Position numbers and translations under genes: made by a program
Shown here: in pieces, positions 44,143 to 53,213 of the stretch
Layout: every line of letters begins with the position of its first letter
How positions within the stretch are numbered: position 1 is the first letter of the stretch
Assembly (NCBI RefSeq): GCF_030652235.1
Contig: NZ_JAUSBA010000045.1
Location: 1 to 64,000, forward strand
Length of the DNA stretch: 64,000 bases
Source: Cypionkella sp.
Lineage (GTDB): Bacteria > Pseudomonadota > Alphaproteobacteria > Rhodobacterales > Rhodobacteraceae
Direction of reading: 5' to 3'
The notes under the pieces: model-generated
Databases searched by the model: none
The model's input: the letters and a program-made list of their open reading frames with translations, nothing else
What the model was told of the DNA's origin: nothing

Positions 44143-45291
44143 ATGATGCAAGCAGAGCTTCTCAACGGCATGTCTGACGTGACGGCGGCAGAGTGGGATG
44201 CGCTCGCCTGCCCCGAACCCGGTCGCCCGCTTGACCCTTTCACCACCCATCGGTTTTTATCCGCGCTGGATCGCTCGCATTCCACCGGCAAAGGCACCGG
44301 CTGGCAACCGCGCCCGCTGATCCTGCGCGATCAAGCCCCCGTCGCCGCGCTGCCGCTTTACGTCAAGTCCCACAGTCAGGGTGAGTACATCTTCGATCAC
44401 GGTTGGGCGCAGGCACTGGAACGCGCCGGCGGCAGCTATTACCCGAAACTGCAAGCCGCCGTGCCGTTTACCCCCGCCTCTGGCCGACGGTTTCTGGGCG
44501 ATCCGGCCCTGCGCGAGACCTTGCTGGAAACCGCCATCGGCATCACCGATCAAAACAATCTATCCTCCCTGCACATCACCTTCTGTACGCCGGATGAGGC
44601 GGAGTCTCTGGCGGGCAAGCACGGCATGCTGCACCGGATCACCCAACAGTTTCATTGGGAAAATCGTGGTTACGCGGGCTTCGATGATTTCCTCGCCGAT
44701 CTCTCCAGCCGCAAGCGCAAGATGATCCGCAAGGAACGCGAAACCGCCCGCGCCAGCGGTCTGGCCATCCGCAGCCTGACCGGAGATCAGATCGAACCCA
44801 AGCATTGGGATGCGTTCTGGATTTTCTACCAAGACACTGGCAGCCGCAAATGGGGCACGCCCTATCTAACCCGCGCGTTTTTCGATGAAATCCAAGCCAA
44901 CATGCGCGACGATGTGCTGCTGGTGCTGGCCTTTAACGGCGAAACCCCGGTCGCTGGGGCGCTGAACTTCATTGGTCGTGACACGCTGTATGGCCGCTAT
45001 TGGGGCTGCACCGAAGACCACCCCTGTCTGCATTTTGAACTTTGTTACTACCAAGCCATCGACTGGGCGATCAGCCACGGCCTATCGCGGGTAGAGGCGG
45101 GCGCGCAGGGCGAACATAAACTGGCGCGCGGCTATCTGCCGATGCCGGTGCATTCGCTGCACTATATTGCGGATCGGTCTTTCCGTGATGCCGTGGCGCG
45201 GTATCTTGTGGAAGAACGCCGCGCGGTGGACGAGGAAATTGAAGTGCTGACCGCTTACGGCCCGTTCCGCCGGGTAAACTCGGAAGATTGA
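44143..45291 (+). CDS. FemAB/GNAT-like protein (DUF482 family)
   Basis: 382-aa protein of the COG3146/DUF482 (FemAB-like) group of the acyltransferase superfamily. Family blocks are [31 protein letters not shown]-type [59 protein letters not shown] and [15 protein letters not shown]. Two adjacent ATG codons (44143 and 44146) are possible starts. The family is conserved in proteobacteria; its chemistry is not established. Confidence 0.88.
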   Translation: MMQAELLNGMSDVTAAEWDALACPEPGRPLDPFTTHRFLSALDRSHSTGKGTGWQPRPLILRDQAPVAALPLYVKSHSQGEYIFDHGWAQALERAGGSYYPKLQAAVPFTPASGRRFLGDPALRETLLETAIGITDQNNLSSLHITFCTPDEAESLAGKHGMLHRITQQFHWENRGYAGFDDFLADLSSRKRKMIRKERETARASGLAIRSLTGDQIEPKHWDAFWIFYQDTGSRKWGTPYLTRAFFDEIQANMRDDVLLVLAFNGETPVAGALNFIGRDTLYGRYWGCTEDHPCLHFELCYYQAIDWAISHGLSRVEAGAQGEHKLARGYLPMPVHSLHYIADRSFRDAVARYLVEERRAVDEEIEVLTAYGPFRRVNSED

Positions 45292-45304
45292 AAGGAAAAG
45301 CACC

Positions 45305-45670
45305 ATGGCTGAACTCTTAAGCACCGAAGACCGCGTCGCTTTGCCCGCTTTGGGTGAAACCGGATGGGGGGCGGTTCCAGACCGCGATGCGATCCGCAAG
45401 GTATGGAAATTCAAGAACTTTTCTGAAGCTTGGGGTTTTATGACCCGCGCTGCTTTGGCGGCAGAAAAGCTGAACCATCACCCGGAATGGTCAAACAAAT
45501 ACAACATCGTCGATGTCACGCTTGTCACCCATGACTGCAAGGGTCTGTCAGCTTTGGATATCACCTTGGCCAAGCAGATGGACAAAATTGCCGGCGAAGC
45601 AGAGGTGGTTCACAATCATTCCGAGCCGATTTCCTGCCTGTGCGAAACCCACGCAAACCGGATCGTATAG
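45305..45670 (+). CDS. 4a-hydroxytetrahydrobiopterin dehydratase with C-terminal His/Cys tail
   Basis: 121-aa PCD/DCoH protein, dehydrating 4a-carbinolamine pterins. The catalytic signature EKLNHHPEW (54-62) with the following [13 protein letters not shown] and GLSALD is intact. The family usually ends near the present residue 97 (MDKIAG). Here about 24 more residues follow, with H103, H105, C111, C113 and H116 spaced like a metal site. No phenylalanine hydroxylase lies nearby. The gene is 13 bp after the FemAB-like gene. PCD proteins without hydroxylase partners often act in molybdopterin metabolism, so that role is possible. Confidence 0.9.
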   Translation: MAELLSTEDRVALPALGETGWGAVPDRDAIRKVWKFKNFSEAWGFMTRAALAAEKLNHHPEWSNKYNIVDVTLVTHDCKGLSALDITLAKQMDKIAGEAEVVHNHSEPISCLCETHANRIV

Positions 45671-45674
45671 AGTT

Positions 45675-45714
45675 TGTGACTTTGCATTCACGTCAATACG
45701 AATGCAAAGTCACA
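45675..45714. terminator. Perfect 15-bp hairpin between convergent genes
   Basis: TGTGACTTTGCATTC (45675-45689) and its exact complement (45700-45714) enclose a 10-nt loop. It lies 4 bp after the pterin dehydratase stop and just before the end of the convergent peroxiredoxin gene. Unlike other terminators here the stem is AT-rich and no U-run follows, so it could be an operator or stability element. Confidence 0.55.
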
Positions 45715-45721
45715 TATCATA

Positions 45722-46210
45722 TCAGATTGCCGCCAACATTGCTTCGCCGCCGGAGATATCGCATTGACCGGCATTTTCTTCGGCGTGCAGCACCTTCACC
45801 ACACCATCAACTGCATACAAAGCGTAACGCTTGGAGCGGTCAAAAAAGCCAATGGCGGGCACCGAAAACTCCATGCCAATCGCTTTGGTGAAGCCCGCAT
45901 CAACATCACCGGCCATGGTGATCCCTGCGGCATTAGCCCCGGTCGAATCACCCCAAGCCTTCATCACAAACGCATCGTTGACCGAGAGACAGATCACCTC
46001 ATCCACACCTTTGGCCGCCAATTTTTCCTTGGTGCGGATGAAACTGGGCACATGTGCTGTGGTGCAGGTGCCGGTGTACGCGCCGGGAAGCCCGAAGATC
46101 ACCACGTTGCGCCCGGCCAGCCTTGACGCCAGTGACACCGCCTCCGGCCCATTTCCGCCCATAACTTGCACAGAAACATCCGGCAGTTTGGTCCCAACAG
46201 AAATCGTCAT
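45722..46210 (-). CDS. Peroxiredoxin (Prx5 type)
   Basis: 162-aa atypical 2-Cys peroxiredoxin of the Prx5/glutaredoxin-linked group, reducing hydroperoxides. The peroxidatic cysteine is C49 in PGAYTGTCTTAHVPSF. A second cysteine near residue 150 (NAGQCDISGG) matches the resolving cysteine of Prx5. It is divergently transcribed from a ferredoxin-reductase-like gene with 78 bp between starts, possibly sharing regulation. Confidence 0.92.
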   Translation of the reverse strand: MTISVGTKLPDVSVQVMGGNGPEAVSLASRLAGRNVVIFGLPGAYTGTCTTAHVPSFIRTKEKLAAKGVDEVICLSVNDAFVMKAWGDSTGANAAGITMAGDVDAGFTKAIGMEFSVPAIGFFDRSKRYALYAVDGVVKVLHAEENAGQCDISGGEAMLAAI

Positions 46211-46288
46211 AATCTATCCCTCTCGCGTTGCGTTACCTGTCCTGCCGGATATAGGGTCCGCGCGAACATTCGACCAGAGGGAGCGCAC

Positions 46289-47497
46289 ATGACGGACGTC
46301 GTTGTAATCGGGGCCGGACAGGCCGGGGCCGCCTTGGTGGCCAAACTGCGCGCATTAGGGCATCAGGGCAGCATCACTTTGATCGGGGATGAAACCGCAC
46401 CACCCTATCAGCGCCCGCCTTTGTCGAAGGCCTATCTGCTGGGCGAGATGGAGGAAGAACGCCTGTGGCTGCGTGGCCCGGATTTCTACACCGAACACAA
46501 CATCACCTTGAAATTAGGTGATAAAGTCTCGGCGATTGAACCGATCACCCGCAAGGTGATGATCGGCAATGATGTGATCTCCTATGACGAGTTGGTGCTG
46601 ACCACCGGATCCTATCCGCGGCGTTTGCCCAGCAATATCGGCGGCGATCTGGCCGGAATTTACACCGTGCGCAGTCTGGCGGACGTGGATGCGATGAAGC
46701 CCGAATTCGCAGCCGGACGGCGTTTGGTGGTGATTGGCGGCGGCTATATTGGGCTTGAAGCGGCAGCGGTTGGCGCGAAACTTGGCCTTGATGTGACCGT
46801 GGTCGAGATGGCACCGCGAATCCTGCAACGGGTGGCGGCACCGGAAACCAGCGATTATTTCCGGGCTTTGCATACCGCACATGGGGTGAAAGTGCTTGAA
46901 TCCACCGGATTGGAGAAGATTTTGGGCGAAGACCGCGTCTCGGGCGTGCGGCTGAGCGATGGCACGGAACTCCCCGCCGATTTCATCATCGCGGGTGTTG
47001 GGATTCTTCCCGGCTCGGGGCTAGCGGAAGCAGCAGGTCTGGCGATTGAGAACGGCATCAAAACCGATGAATTCGGCCGCACCTCGGACCCGCATATCTG
47101 GTCAGCGGGCGATTGCGCCAGCTTTCCACACAAGGGAGGTCGTTGGCGGCTGGAATCGGTGGGCAACGCGATCCATCAGGCCGAAACCGTGGCCGAAAAC
47201 ATCATGGGCGCGGGCGTGGTTTATGAAGCCCAACCATGGTTTTGGTCGGATCAATACGATTGCAAACTGCAGATTGCGGGCCTGAATGTCGGCTATGACA
47301 ACATCGTCACGCGTGGGCCGGATGGCGACTGCGTCAGCTTCTGGTATTTTCAGGGCGATACTCTGCTTGCTGTCGATGCGATGAACGATCCGCGCGCTTA
47401 TATGGTGGGCAAGCGATTGATCGAGAGCGGGAAATCGCCATCTAAGGCGGCAATAGAAAACCCTGCAACCGAACTGAAAGCCCTCCTGAAAGCATGA
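46289..47497 (+). CDS. FAD-dependent ferredoxin reductase-like oxidoreductase
   Basis: 402-aa flavoprotein of the putidaredoxin/rhodocoxin reductase type. The FAD motif VVVIGAGQAGAALVAKLR is at the N-terminus, PPYQRPPLSKAYLLGE is a family block, the NAD motif is VVIGGGYIGLEAAAVG near residue 150, and the second FAD motif SAGDCASFP lies near 274. The C-terminal reductase domain contains PWFWSDQYDCKLQIAGL. The ATG at 46289 follows AGAGGGAG. It passes electrons from NAD(P)H to a ferredoxin; its partner is not encoded nearby. Its stop overlaps rsmD by 4 bp. Confidence 0.9.
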   Translation: MTDVVVIGAGQAGAALVAKLRALGHQGSITLIGDETAPPYQRPPLSKAYLLGEMEEERLWLRGPDFYTEHNITLKLGDKVSAIEPITRKVMIGNDVISYDELVLTTGSYPRRLPSNIGGDLAGIYTVRSLADVDAMKPEFAAGRRLVVIGGGYIGLEAAAVGAKLGLDVTVVEMAPRILQRVAAPETSDYFRALHTAHGVKVLESTGLEKILGEDRVSGVRLSDGTELPADFIIAGVGILPGSGLAEAAGLAIENGIKTDEFGRTSDPHIWSAGDCASFPHKGGRWRLESVGNAIHQAETVAENIMGAGVVYEAQPWFWSDQYDCKLQIAGLNVGYDNIVTRGPDGDCVSFWYFQGDTLLAVDAMNDPRAYMVGKRLIESGKSPSKAAIENPATELKALLKA

Positions 47498-48051
47498 GAA
47501 TCATCGGCGGCAGCGCGCGGGGCCTGCATCTGACTCGGGTGGGGGTCGGTGACGCACAAGCGCATCTGCGCCCCACCTCAGACCGCGTGCGCGAGTCGAT
47601 TTTCAACCTGCTGATCAATGGTGGTTATGGCAATCCGTTGCAAAATGCCCGCGTGCTGGACGTGTTTGCGGGTACCGGCGCGCTGGGGCTAGAGGCGCTG
47701 TCGCGGGGGGCATCCTCGGCGACATTTCTCGAAAACGGGGCGGCGGCTGCCCCCCTGCTAAAGCGCAACATCGCGCTGATGCGGACGGAAGATCGCTGTG
47801 AAATCCTGCGCCGCGATGCCACCAAGCCCGGCCTGAACCCCGGCGCGGCTTTTGAGGTGATTTTCCTTGACCCACCCTATGGCAAGGCGATGGGAGAGTT
47901 GGCATTAACCGCCCTGACTCTATGGCTCGCCCCAGAAGCCCTTGTTATCTGGGAGGAAAGCACCAAGCCCGTCCCTCCTGCCGGATTTGAATTCCTGGAT
48001 CAACGCAAATACGGCGACACCCTTGTCACTATCTTGAAAGCCCCGGCATGA
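47494..48051 (+). CDS. rsmD: 16S rRNA (guanine966-N2)-methyltransferase
   Basis: 185-aa SAM-dependent methyltransferase. The N-terminal block MRIIGGSARGLHL with RPTSDRVRESIFNLL, motif I VLDVFAGTGALGLEALSRGA and the catalytic DPPYGK motif near residue 126 are diagnostic. It overlaps the reductase gene and the following HAD gene by 4 bp on each side, forming a coupled three-gene unit. Confidence 0.95.
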   Translation: MRIIGGSARGLHLTRVGVGDAQAHLRPTSDRVRESIFNLLINGGYGNPLQNARVLDVFAGTGALGLEALSRGASSATFLENGAAAAPLLKRNIALMRTEDRCEILRRDATKPGLNPGAAFEVIFLDPPYGKAMGELALTALTLWLAPEALVIWEESTKPVPPAGFEFLDQRKYGDTLVTILKAPA

Positions 48052-48686
48052 CCCCCAAAGCGGTGATTTTCGACTGTGACGGCGTGGTCGTTGACAGTGA
48101 ACCGATGCTGTTTGATCTGCTGTCTGCCGACCTTGCGCGGCACGGTTTGCCAATGCCGGTCGCAACCCTGCATCACATCTTCCTTGGCATGACCCTGCAA
48201 GGCCTGCGCGAGAAAGCCAATGTGATGGGCGCAAAGCTGCCCGCCGATTGGTGCGACGTTTTCTACACCCGGCTTTATGCGCAACTGCGGCTGGGCACGC
48301 CGCTGGTGCCGGGGATTTTGGCCGTGCTGGATGCGCTGGACGCGGCGGGGATTCCCTATGCGATGGGCTCGAATGGGTCAGCGGAAAAGATGCAGATCAC
48401 CTTGGGGCAGCACGGATTGATCGCGCGCTTTAAGGGGTTGTTTTCGGGGCAAACTTTGGGAAAACCCAAGCCCGCGCCCGACCTATACCTGCATGCCGCA
48501 GTGGCTTTAGGCGTTGATCCCAGCGACTGCGTTGTGATCGAAGACAGCCCAACCGGGGCGCGTGCGGCCCAAGCCGCCGGGATGCGCTGCATGGGCTACG
48601 CGCCGGATGGCAACGCGGCACTGGCCACAGTGGGGGCCGTGCTTTTCAACGATATGAAAGACTTACCCGTCTTGCTGGGGCTTTAA
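48048..48686 (+). CDS. HAD-IA family hydrolase
   Basis: 212-aa haloacid dehalogenase superfamily phosphatase. Motif I is IFDCDGVVVDSEPML, motif II is the AMGSNGSAEKM serine region, the conserved lysine is in GKPKPAPDLYLHAA and motif IV is VIEDSPTGARAA. It is related to but clearly distinct from the HAD gene at 4651-5319. The substrate is unknown. Coupled to rsmD by a 4-bp overlap. Confidence 0.9.
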   Translation: MTPKAVIFDCDGVVVDSEPMLFDLLSADLARHGLPMPVATLHHIFLGMTLQGLREKANVMGAKLPADWCDVFYTRLYAQLRLGTPLVPGILAVLDALDAAGIPYAMGSNGSAEKMQITLGQHGLIARFKGLFSGQTLGKPKPAPDLYLHAAVALGVDPSDCVVIEDSPTGARAAQAAGMRCMGYAPDGNAALATVGAVLFNDMKDLPVLLGL

Positions 48687-48694
48687 TCCGGCGA

Positions 48695-49504
48695 TCAACC
48701 CCAAGTCGGGTGAAACTTGCCTGCCGGGGACAAAGTGAAAATCTCGCATCCCGTCGCGGTCACCCCAACCGAATGTTCAAACTGCGCCGACAAAGATTTG
48801 TCACGCGTCACCGCCGTCCAGTCATCGGCCAGCACTTTGGTTTCGGGGCGGCCCAGATTAACCATCGGCTCAATGGTGAAAATCATGCCTTCCTCCAGCA
48901 CCGCCCCGCTGCCCGGACGCCCGTAATGCAGCACATTCGGCGGCGCGTGGAACACCCGACCCAGCCCATGGCCACAGAAATCGCGCACCACCGACATGCG
49001 GTTCAGTTCGACAAAGCTTTGAATCGCATAGCCAATATCGCCAAAGGTATTGCCCGGCTTCACCGCCGCGATGCCCCGCATCAGCGACTCGTGGGTGATC
49101 TCAATCAGCCGTTCAGCTTTGCGCGGAACTGCGCCTGCGACATACATTCGGCTGGTATCGCCGAACCAACCGTCAACGATCACCGTGACATCAACGTTCA
49201 GAATATCGCCATCCGCCAACACCTTAGCGCCCGGAATGCCGTGGCAGACCACATGATTGACGCTGATGCAGGAGGCATGCTGATAGCCTTTGTAGCCGAT
49301 CGTCGCGGAAATCACCCCACGGCGCTCAATCTCCTCGCGGATGAAATCGTCAATAATCGCCGTCGTCGCACCCGGCTTGACATATTCTGCAACCATATCA
49401 AGAATTTCAGCGGCGCATCGGCCAGCCGCGTGCATGCCTGCGAAATCCGCATCTTCATAGATGCGGATGCCATTCTTGGTGACGCGACCACGGATATCTT
49501 CCAC
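48695..49504 (-). CDS. map: Methionine aminopeptidase, type I
   Basis: 269-aa metalloprotease removing the initiator methionine. It starts at a GTG (49504) with a well-spaced GGAGG ribosome site and no better ATG nearby. Metal ligands are recognisable in DILNVDVTVIVDGWFGDTSRM (two Asp), DFCGHGLGRVFHAPP (His), FTIEPMV (Glu) and SAQFEHSVGVT (Glu). It is convergent with the HAD gene and divergent from the CinA-like gene. Confidence 0.95.
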   Translation of the reverse strand: MEDIRGRVTKNGIRIYEDADFAGMHAAGRCAAEILDMVAEYVKPGATTAIIDDFIREEIERRGVISATIGYKGYQHASCISVNHVVCHGIPGAKVLADGDILNVDVTVIVDGWFGDTSRMYVAGAVPRKAERLIEITHESLMRGIAAVKPGNTFGDIGYAIQSFVELNRMSVVRDFCGHGLGRVFHAPPNVLHYGRPGSGAVLEEGMIFTIEPMVNLGRPETKVLADDWTAVTRDKSLSAQFEHSVGVTATGCEIFTLSPAGKFHPTWG

Positions 49505-49680
49505 GGGTAATCCTCCAGTTTGGCCCTAAATAGGCGATGCACGGCGGTTTTGCCAGAGGTGGAGTGCGCGGCATTGGCCCGCGTGGCCGATCTGTGAAGG
49601 TCCCCAATCTGTGAAGACAGCCCTCTGGCCTGTTGCCCCAGCTTTGGCCTATGGTTCCGCATGAAAGAAGGAGCGCCCAC

Positions 49681-50400
49681 ATGCCCAACCCCACAGCCGC
49701 GATGCTGGTGATCGGCGATGAAATTCTGTCGGGCCGCACCCGCGATTCCAACCTGCATCACATCGCCTGCGAGCTGACCAAGCACGGCATCACTCTGGCC
49801 GAAGCGCGGGTGGTGGCGGATGATCATGCCGAGATCGTGGCTGCGGTGAACGCGTTGCGCGGCAAATATGACCATCTGTTCACATCGGGCGGCATTGGTC
49901 CAACGCATGACGACATCACCGCCGATGCCGTTGCAGCCGCGTTTCAGACCCCGATCAGCCACCGCGACGATGCGATGGCGCTGATGTCTGCGCATTATGA
50001 ACGCCAAGGCCTGCCGTTCAACGAGGCGCGGCAGCGCATGGCGCGGATCCCCGACGGCGCGGTGCTGATCGAAAATCCGGTCTCGATTGCGCCAGGCTTC
50101 ACGCTGCAAAACGTGCATGTGATGGCCGGGGTGCCAAAGATATTCGAATCCATGCTGGCCTCGGTTCTGCCCACCCTCACCGGCGGCCCGCCACTGCTAA
50201 GCCAAAACCTGCGAGTCTTGCGTGGTGAGGGCGAAATTGCCGCCGATTTCGGCGCTTTGGCTGCCGCATTTCCCGATTTGTCGATGGGCTCATATCCCTT
50301 CACCCAGAACGGCGCGTATGGCACCAATTTGGTGATCCGGGGCACCGATCCCGGCCGGGTCAGCGCCGCGATGCTGCGGTTGACGGAGTTGTTTGGATGA
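49681..50400 (+). CDS. CinA-like molybdopterin-binding domain protein
   Basis: 239-aa protein equivalent to the N-terminal domain of CinA (MoeA/MogA-like fold). Blocks are AMLVIGDEILSGRTRDSNLHHIACEL, DHLFTSGGIGPTHDDITADAVA (the TSGGIGPTHDD nucleotide/pterin motif) and NVHVMAGVPKIFESML. The C-terminal NMN amidohydrolase domain of full CinA is absent, as is common in Rhodobacteraceae. In longer homologues this domain hydrolyses ADP-ribose or NAD derivatives. The following GNAT gene overlaps by 4 bp. Confidence 0.88.
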   Translation: MPNPTAAMLVIGDEILSGRTRDSNLHHIACELTKHGITLAEARVVADDHAEIVAAVNALRGKYDHLFTSGGIGPTHDDITADAVAAAFQTPISHRDDAMALMSAHYERQGLPFNEARQRMARIPDGAVLIENPVSIAPGFTLQNVHVMAGVPKIFESMLASVLPTLTGGPPLLSQNLRVLRGEGEIAADFGALAAAFPDLSMGSYPFTQNGAYGTNLVIRGTDPGRVSAAMLRLTELFG

Positions 50401-51104
50401 CGCCTGAGTTGCTTTTGGCGGTGATGGAAGCCACTTGGGGGCCAGCCTCTGCCACGCGGCAGGGGCCATGGACCATTCGCAACGGCTTGGGCGGCGGCAA
50501 ACGCGTCTCTGCCGCCACAGCCGAGGGCGATTGGCAAGACACCGATATTTCGCAGGCCGAAACCGCGATGGCGGCACTGGATCAACCCGCGCTGTTTTTG
50601 ATCCGCGACGGCGATGGCTTGCTTGATCAGGCGTTGATGGCACGCGGCTATCGCATCGTTGATCCGGTGGTGGCCTATGCGGCCCCGCTTGCGACGTTGC
50701 CGCAGGCACCCGATGCTATAACCACTTTTCCGCATTGGCCGCCGATGGCGATTGCCGCTGATCTGTGGGCCGAGGGCGGCATTGGCCCGGCGCGACTGGC
50801 GGTGATGGAAAGGGTGCAGGGTCCGAAAACCACCATCCTTGCCCGCGCACAGGATCGCGCAGCCGGTACCGCGTTTGTGGCGATCCATGACAATATCGCC
50901 ATGCTGCACGCGTTAGAGGTCACGCCCAGCCAACGTCGGCAGGGTTCCGCGCACAACATCTTGCGGGCAGCGGCGGCTTGGGCGCAAAATAATGGAGCAG
51001 ATACGCTGTCTTTGGTGGTGACCGTCGCCAATGACCCGGCCCGCAGGCTTTATGCTTCCTTGGGGATGCAGGCTGTGGGACAGTATCACTATCGACAGAA
51101 ATGA
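50397..51104 (+). CDS. GNAT-family N-acetyltransferase
   Basis: 235-aa acetyltransferase. The acetyl-CoA binding region is LEVTPSQRRQGSAHNILRAAAAWAQ near residue 175, a standard Q/RxxGxG/A motif, followed by LSLVVTVANDPARRLYASLGMQAVGQYHY, the conserved C-terminal GNAT block. The N-terminal 110 residues are a divergent second half, so it may be a two-lobed enzyme. Substrate unknown. Translationally coupled to the CinA-like gene. Confidence 0.82.
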   Translation: MTPELLLAVMEATWGPASATRQGPWTIRNGLGGGKRVSAATAEGDWQDTDISQAETAMAALDQPALFLIRDGDGLLDQALMARGYRIVDPVVAYAAPLATLPQAPDAITTFPHWPPMAIAADLWAEGGIGPARLAVMERVQGPKTTILARAQDRAAGTAFVAIHDNIAMLHALEVTPSQRRQGSAHNILRAAAAWAQNNGADTLSLVVTVANDPARRLYASLGMQAVGQYHYRQK

Positions 51105-51124
51105 GCCCAGCTGAGGCCAGACCT

Positions 51125-52108
51125 ATGAAAACGTACCCACGCCGAGTGGCGTTTTGCCTTGCCGCCGTCCTATCAGCCACATCGACACAGGCGGCACCGC
51201 TGTTAAACCTGCAATTCCCCGGCCCCTCCGAGACAACCTTGCAACGCACAGAGGCTTTAGCCTCGTTCCGCCTTGCCGTGGGGCCCTATCAAAGCGGTGC
51301 GATTGCCACCGAACTGACCGAAGGCAACCTAGATCAAACCGCGTGGCGTATCGCCGTGCCGGGGGCTTCGACGTTGGAGCTGATCCAGACCCTGCGCGCG
51401 CAGATCGCGGCGGCGGGCTTCAAGGTGGTCTTTGAATGTGAGACCGAAGCCTGCGGCGGCTATGATTTTCGCTATGGCACCGAGGTGGCGGCCGAACCTG
51501 ACATGCATGTCGATCTGGGCGATTTTCGCTATCTGGCGGCGGAACGCGGCGGGCAACACGGCAAAGAATACCTCGGCCTGATGGTCAGCAAATCGCCCGA
51601 AAACGGCTTTGTGCAACTGACCCGGATTGGCGGCGCGGCGGTGGCGCAACTGGCAACCTCGACCAAATCGACCGAACTACCGAAGCCCGCCACCTTCGCG
51701 CTGAAACCCACCGCGCCCGAAACCAGCCCCGATCTGGCCAAAACACTCGATCTTGGCCAGTCGCTGGTGCTGGAGGATCTGGTGTTCGCCTCGGGGTCAT
51801 CTACGCTCGCCGACGGCACTTATGCGTCGCTTACCGCACTGGCGGGTTGGTTGCAGGCCAATCCGACCAAAGGTGTCATGCTGGTCGGTCATACCGATGC
51901 TTCGGGCGGGCTTGCCAGCAACATCGCACTGTCGAAAAAACGCGCGGCCAGCGTGCGGCAAAACCTGATCGCGCAATATGGCGTAGCGGCGGGCCAAGTC
52001 AGCGCCAATGGCGTCGGCCCGCTTGCGCCGCGATCCAGCAACCTGAGCCCCGAGGGCCAGCAACAAAACCGAAGGGTCGAGGTGGTGCTCACCTCGACCC
52101 CAGAGTAA
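51125..52108 (+). CDS. OmpA-family envelope protein
   Basis: 327-aa protein. The ATG at 51125 (MKTYPRRVAFCLAAVLSATSTQAAP) gives a clean Sec signal with a GAGG ribosome site; the ATG at 51101 overlaps the GNAT stop but would bury the signal. The middle 180 residues show no repeat or named domain to my eye. The C-terminal OmpA/MotB domain has LEDLVFASGSSTL, MLVGHTDASGGLASNIALSKKRAASV, GVGPLAPRSSN and QQNRRVEVVL, the peptidoglycan-binding pattern. The lack of a beta-barrel pattern suggests a periplasmic anchor protein. Confidence 0.85.
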   Translation: MKTYPRRVAFCLAAVLSATSTQAAPLLNLQFPGPSETTLQRTEALASFRLAVGPYQSGAIATELTEGNLDQTAWRIAVPGASTLELIQTLRAQIAAAGFKVVFECETEACGGYDFRYGTEVAAEPDMHVDLGDFRYLAAERGGQHGKEYLGLMVSKSPENGFVQLTRIGGAAVAQLATSTKSTELPKPATFALKPTAPETSPDLAKTLDLGQSLVLEDLVFASGSSTLADGTYASLTALAGWLQANPTKGVMLVGHTDASGGLASNIALSKKRAASVRQNLIAQYGVAAGQVSANGVGPLAPRSSNLSPEGQQQNRRVEVVLTSTPE

Positions 52109-52153
52109 CCATCGCACCATTTACAAACCTGTGTTGGCGCTTGAAGCCGGATC

Positions 52154-53059
52154 TCACCAGATATCCGGACCCTTATCCAGATAGCGGCGCGCCAGGAAGT
52201 CGATGAAAGCGCGTACTTTCGGCTGAGTGAAGCGCCCCGGCGGATAGACCGCATAGATGCCAAGGGTTTCCACCGGCAGGCCGGGAATGGCTTCTTCGAC
52301 CTGACCGTTTTTCATCGCATCGGCGTACAGAAAGCTGGGCAGATAAGCGATGCCCAGCCCGGAAATCGCCGCATTCAGCAGGCTTTGGCCATCGTTCACC
52401 GTCAGCCATCCCGCCGTGCGCACTTGCCGCTTTTCACCCGAGGGGGCGCTGACTTTCCACACATTGCCGTTGGCTTGGTTGGAATAATGCAGCAGCTTGT
52501 GATCGTTCAGATCGTCAATTTTCAACGGTCGGCCATATTTCTGGAAATACGACGGGCTGCCGATCATGCGTTTCGTGGTGTCGGTCAGCTTGCGGGCGCG
52601 CAGACTGCTGTCCTCTAGGTCGCCAACCCGAATGGCCATATCAAAGCCCTCAGAAATCAGCTCCACATAGCGGTTGTTCAGCACCATGTTGACGGTAATG
52701 TCAGGGTATTCCAGCAGGAAATCCCCCAAAATCGGCGACAGCAAGTTGACGCCAAAATCCGTGGCAACCGAGATCCGCAGCAGGCCCGAAGGTGCCGATT
52801 GCATCGAGGTCACCAAAGCATCGGCCTCGCCCGCATCGTTCAAAACCCGCCGGGCGCGGTCGTAATAAGCCAGGCCGATCTCTGTTGGAGAGACACGGCG
52901 GGTGGTGCGGTTCAGAAGCCGCGCACCAAGGCGGGCCTCCAGCGCAGAGACGTGTTTCGAAACGGCAGATTTCGAAATCCCCATCTTCTTTGCAGCATCA
53001 GTAAAGCCGCCTTGGTCTACGACCGTGGCAAAAGCTTCCATTTCAGTGAGTCGGTCCAT
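52154..53059 (-). CDS. LysR-family transcriptional regulator
   Basis: 301-aa regulator. The ATG at 53059 (MDRLTEMEAFATVVDQGGF) is the family start. The winged helix-turn-helix is residues 5-65 (FTDAAKKMGISKSAVSKHVSALEARLGARLLNRTTRRV), and the effector domain follows. It belongs to the CrgA/DmlR-like group by the GLLRISVATDFG and PDITVNMVLNNRYVELISEGFDMAIRVG blocks. No divergently paired target gene is present, since the next gene is on the same strand. Confidence 0.92.
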   Translation of the reverse strand: MDRLTEMEAFATVVDQGGFTDAAKKMGISKSAVSKHVSALEARLGARLLNRTTRRVSPTEIGLAYYDRARRVLNDAGEADALVTSMQSAPSGLLRISVATDFGVNLLSPILGDFLLEYPDITVNMVLNNRYVELISEGFDMAIRVGDLEDSSLRARKLTDTTKRMIGSPSYFQKYGRPLKIDDLNDHKLLHYSNQANGNVWKVSAPSGEKRQVRTAGWLTVNDGQSLLNAAISGLGIAYLPSFLYADAMKNGQVEEAIPGLPVETLGIYAVYPPGRFTQPKVRAFIDFLARRYLDKGPDIW

Positions 53060-53213
53060 TGTTTTCCCCAAGCGAGCAGAGTGGGCAGATGTGACCTGAT
53101 TGATCGCCAAATCGGGCAGGATCGGGGCGCACTTGCGTTCTATCCGGGGTATTACTGCGCATCGTTGATGGAGAGGAAACAGCGGAACAAGGGATTGACA
53201 GCGTTAAGCTGCC

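Noticed and set aside
49595-49620. Direct repeat TCTGTGAAG near the map/cinA gap
   Set aside because: Two copies of a 9-nt word are expected by chance and show no regulatory spacing.
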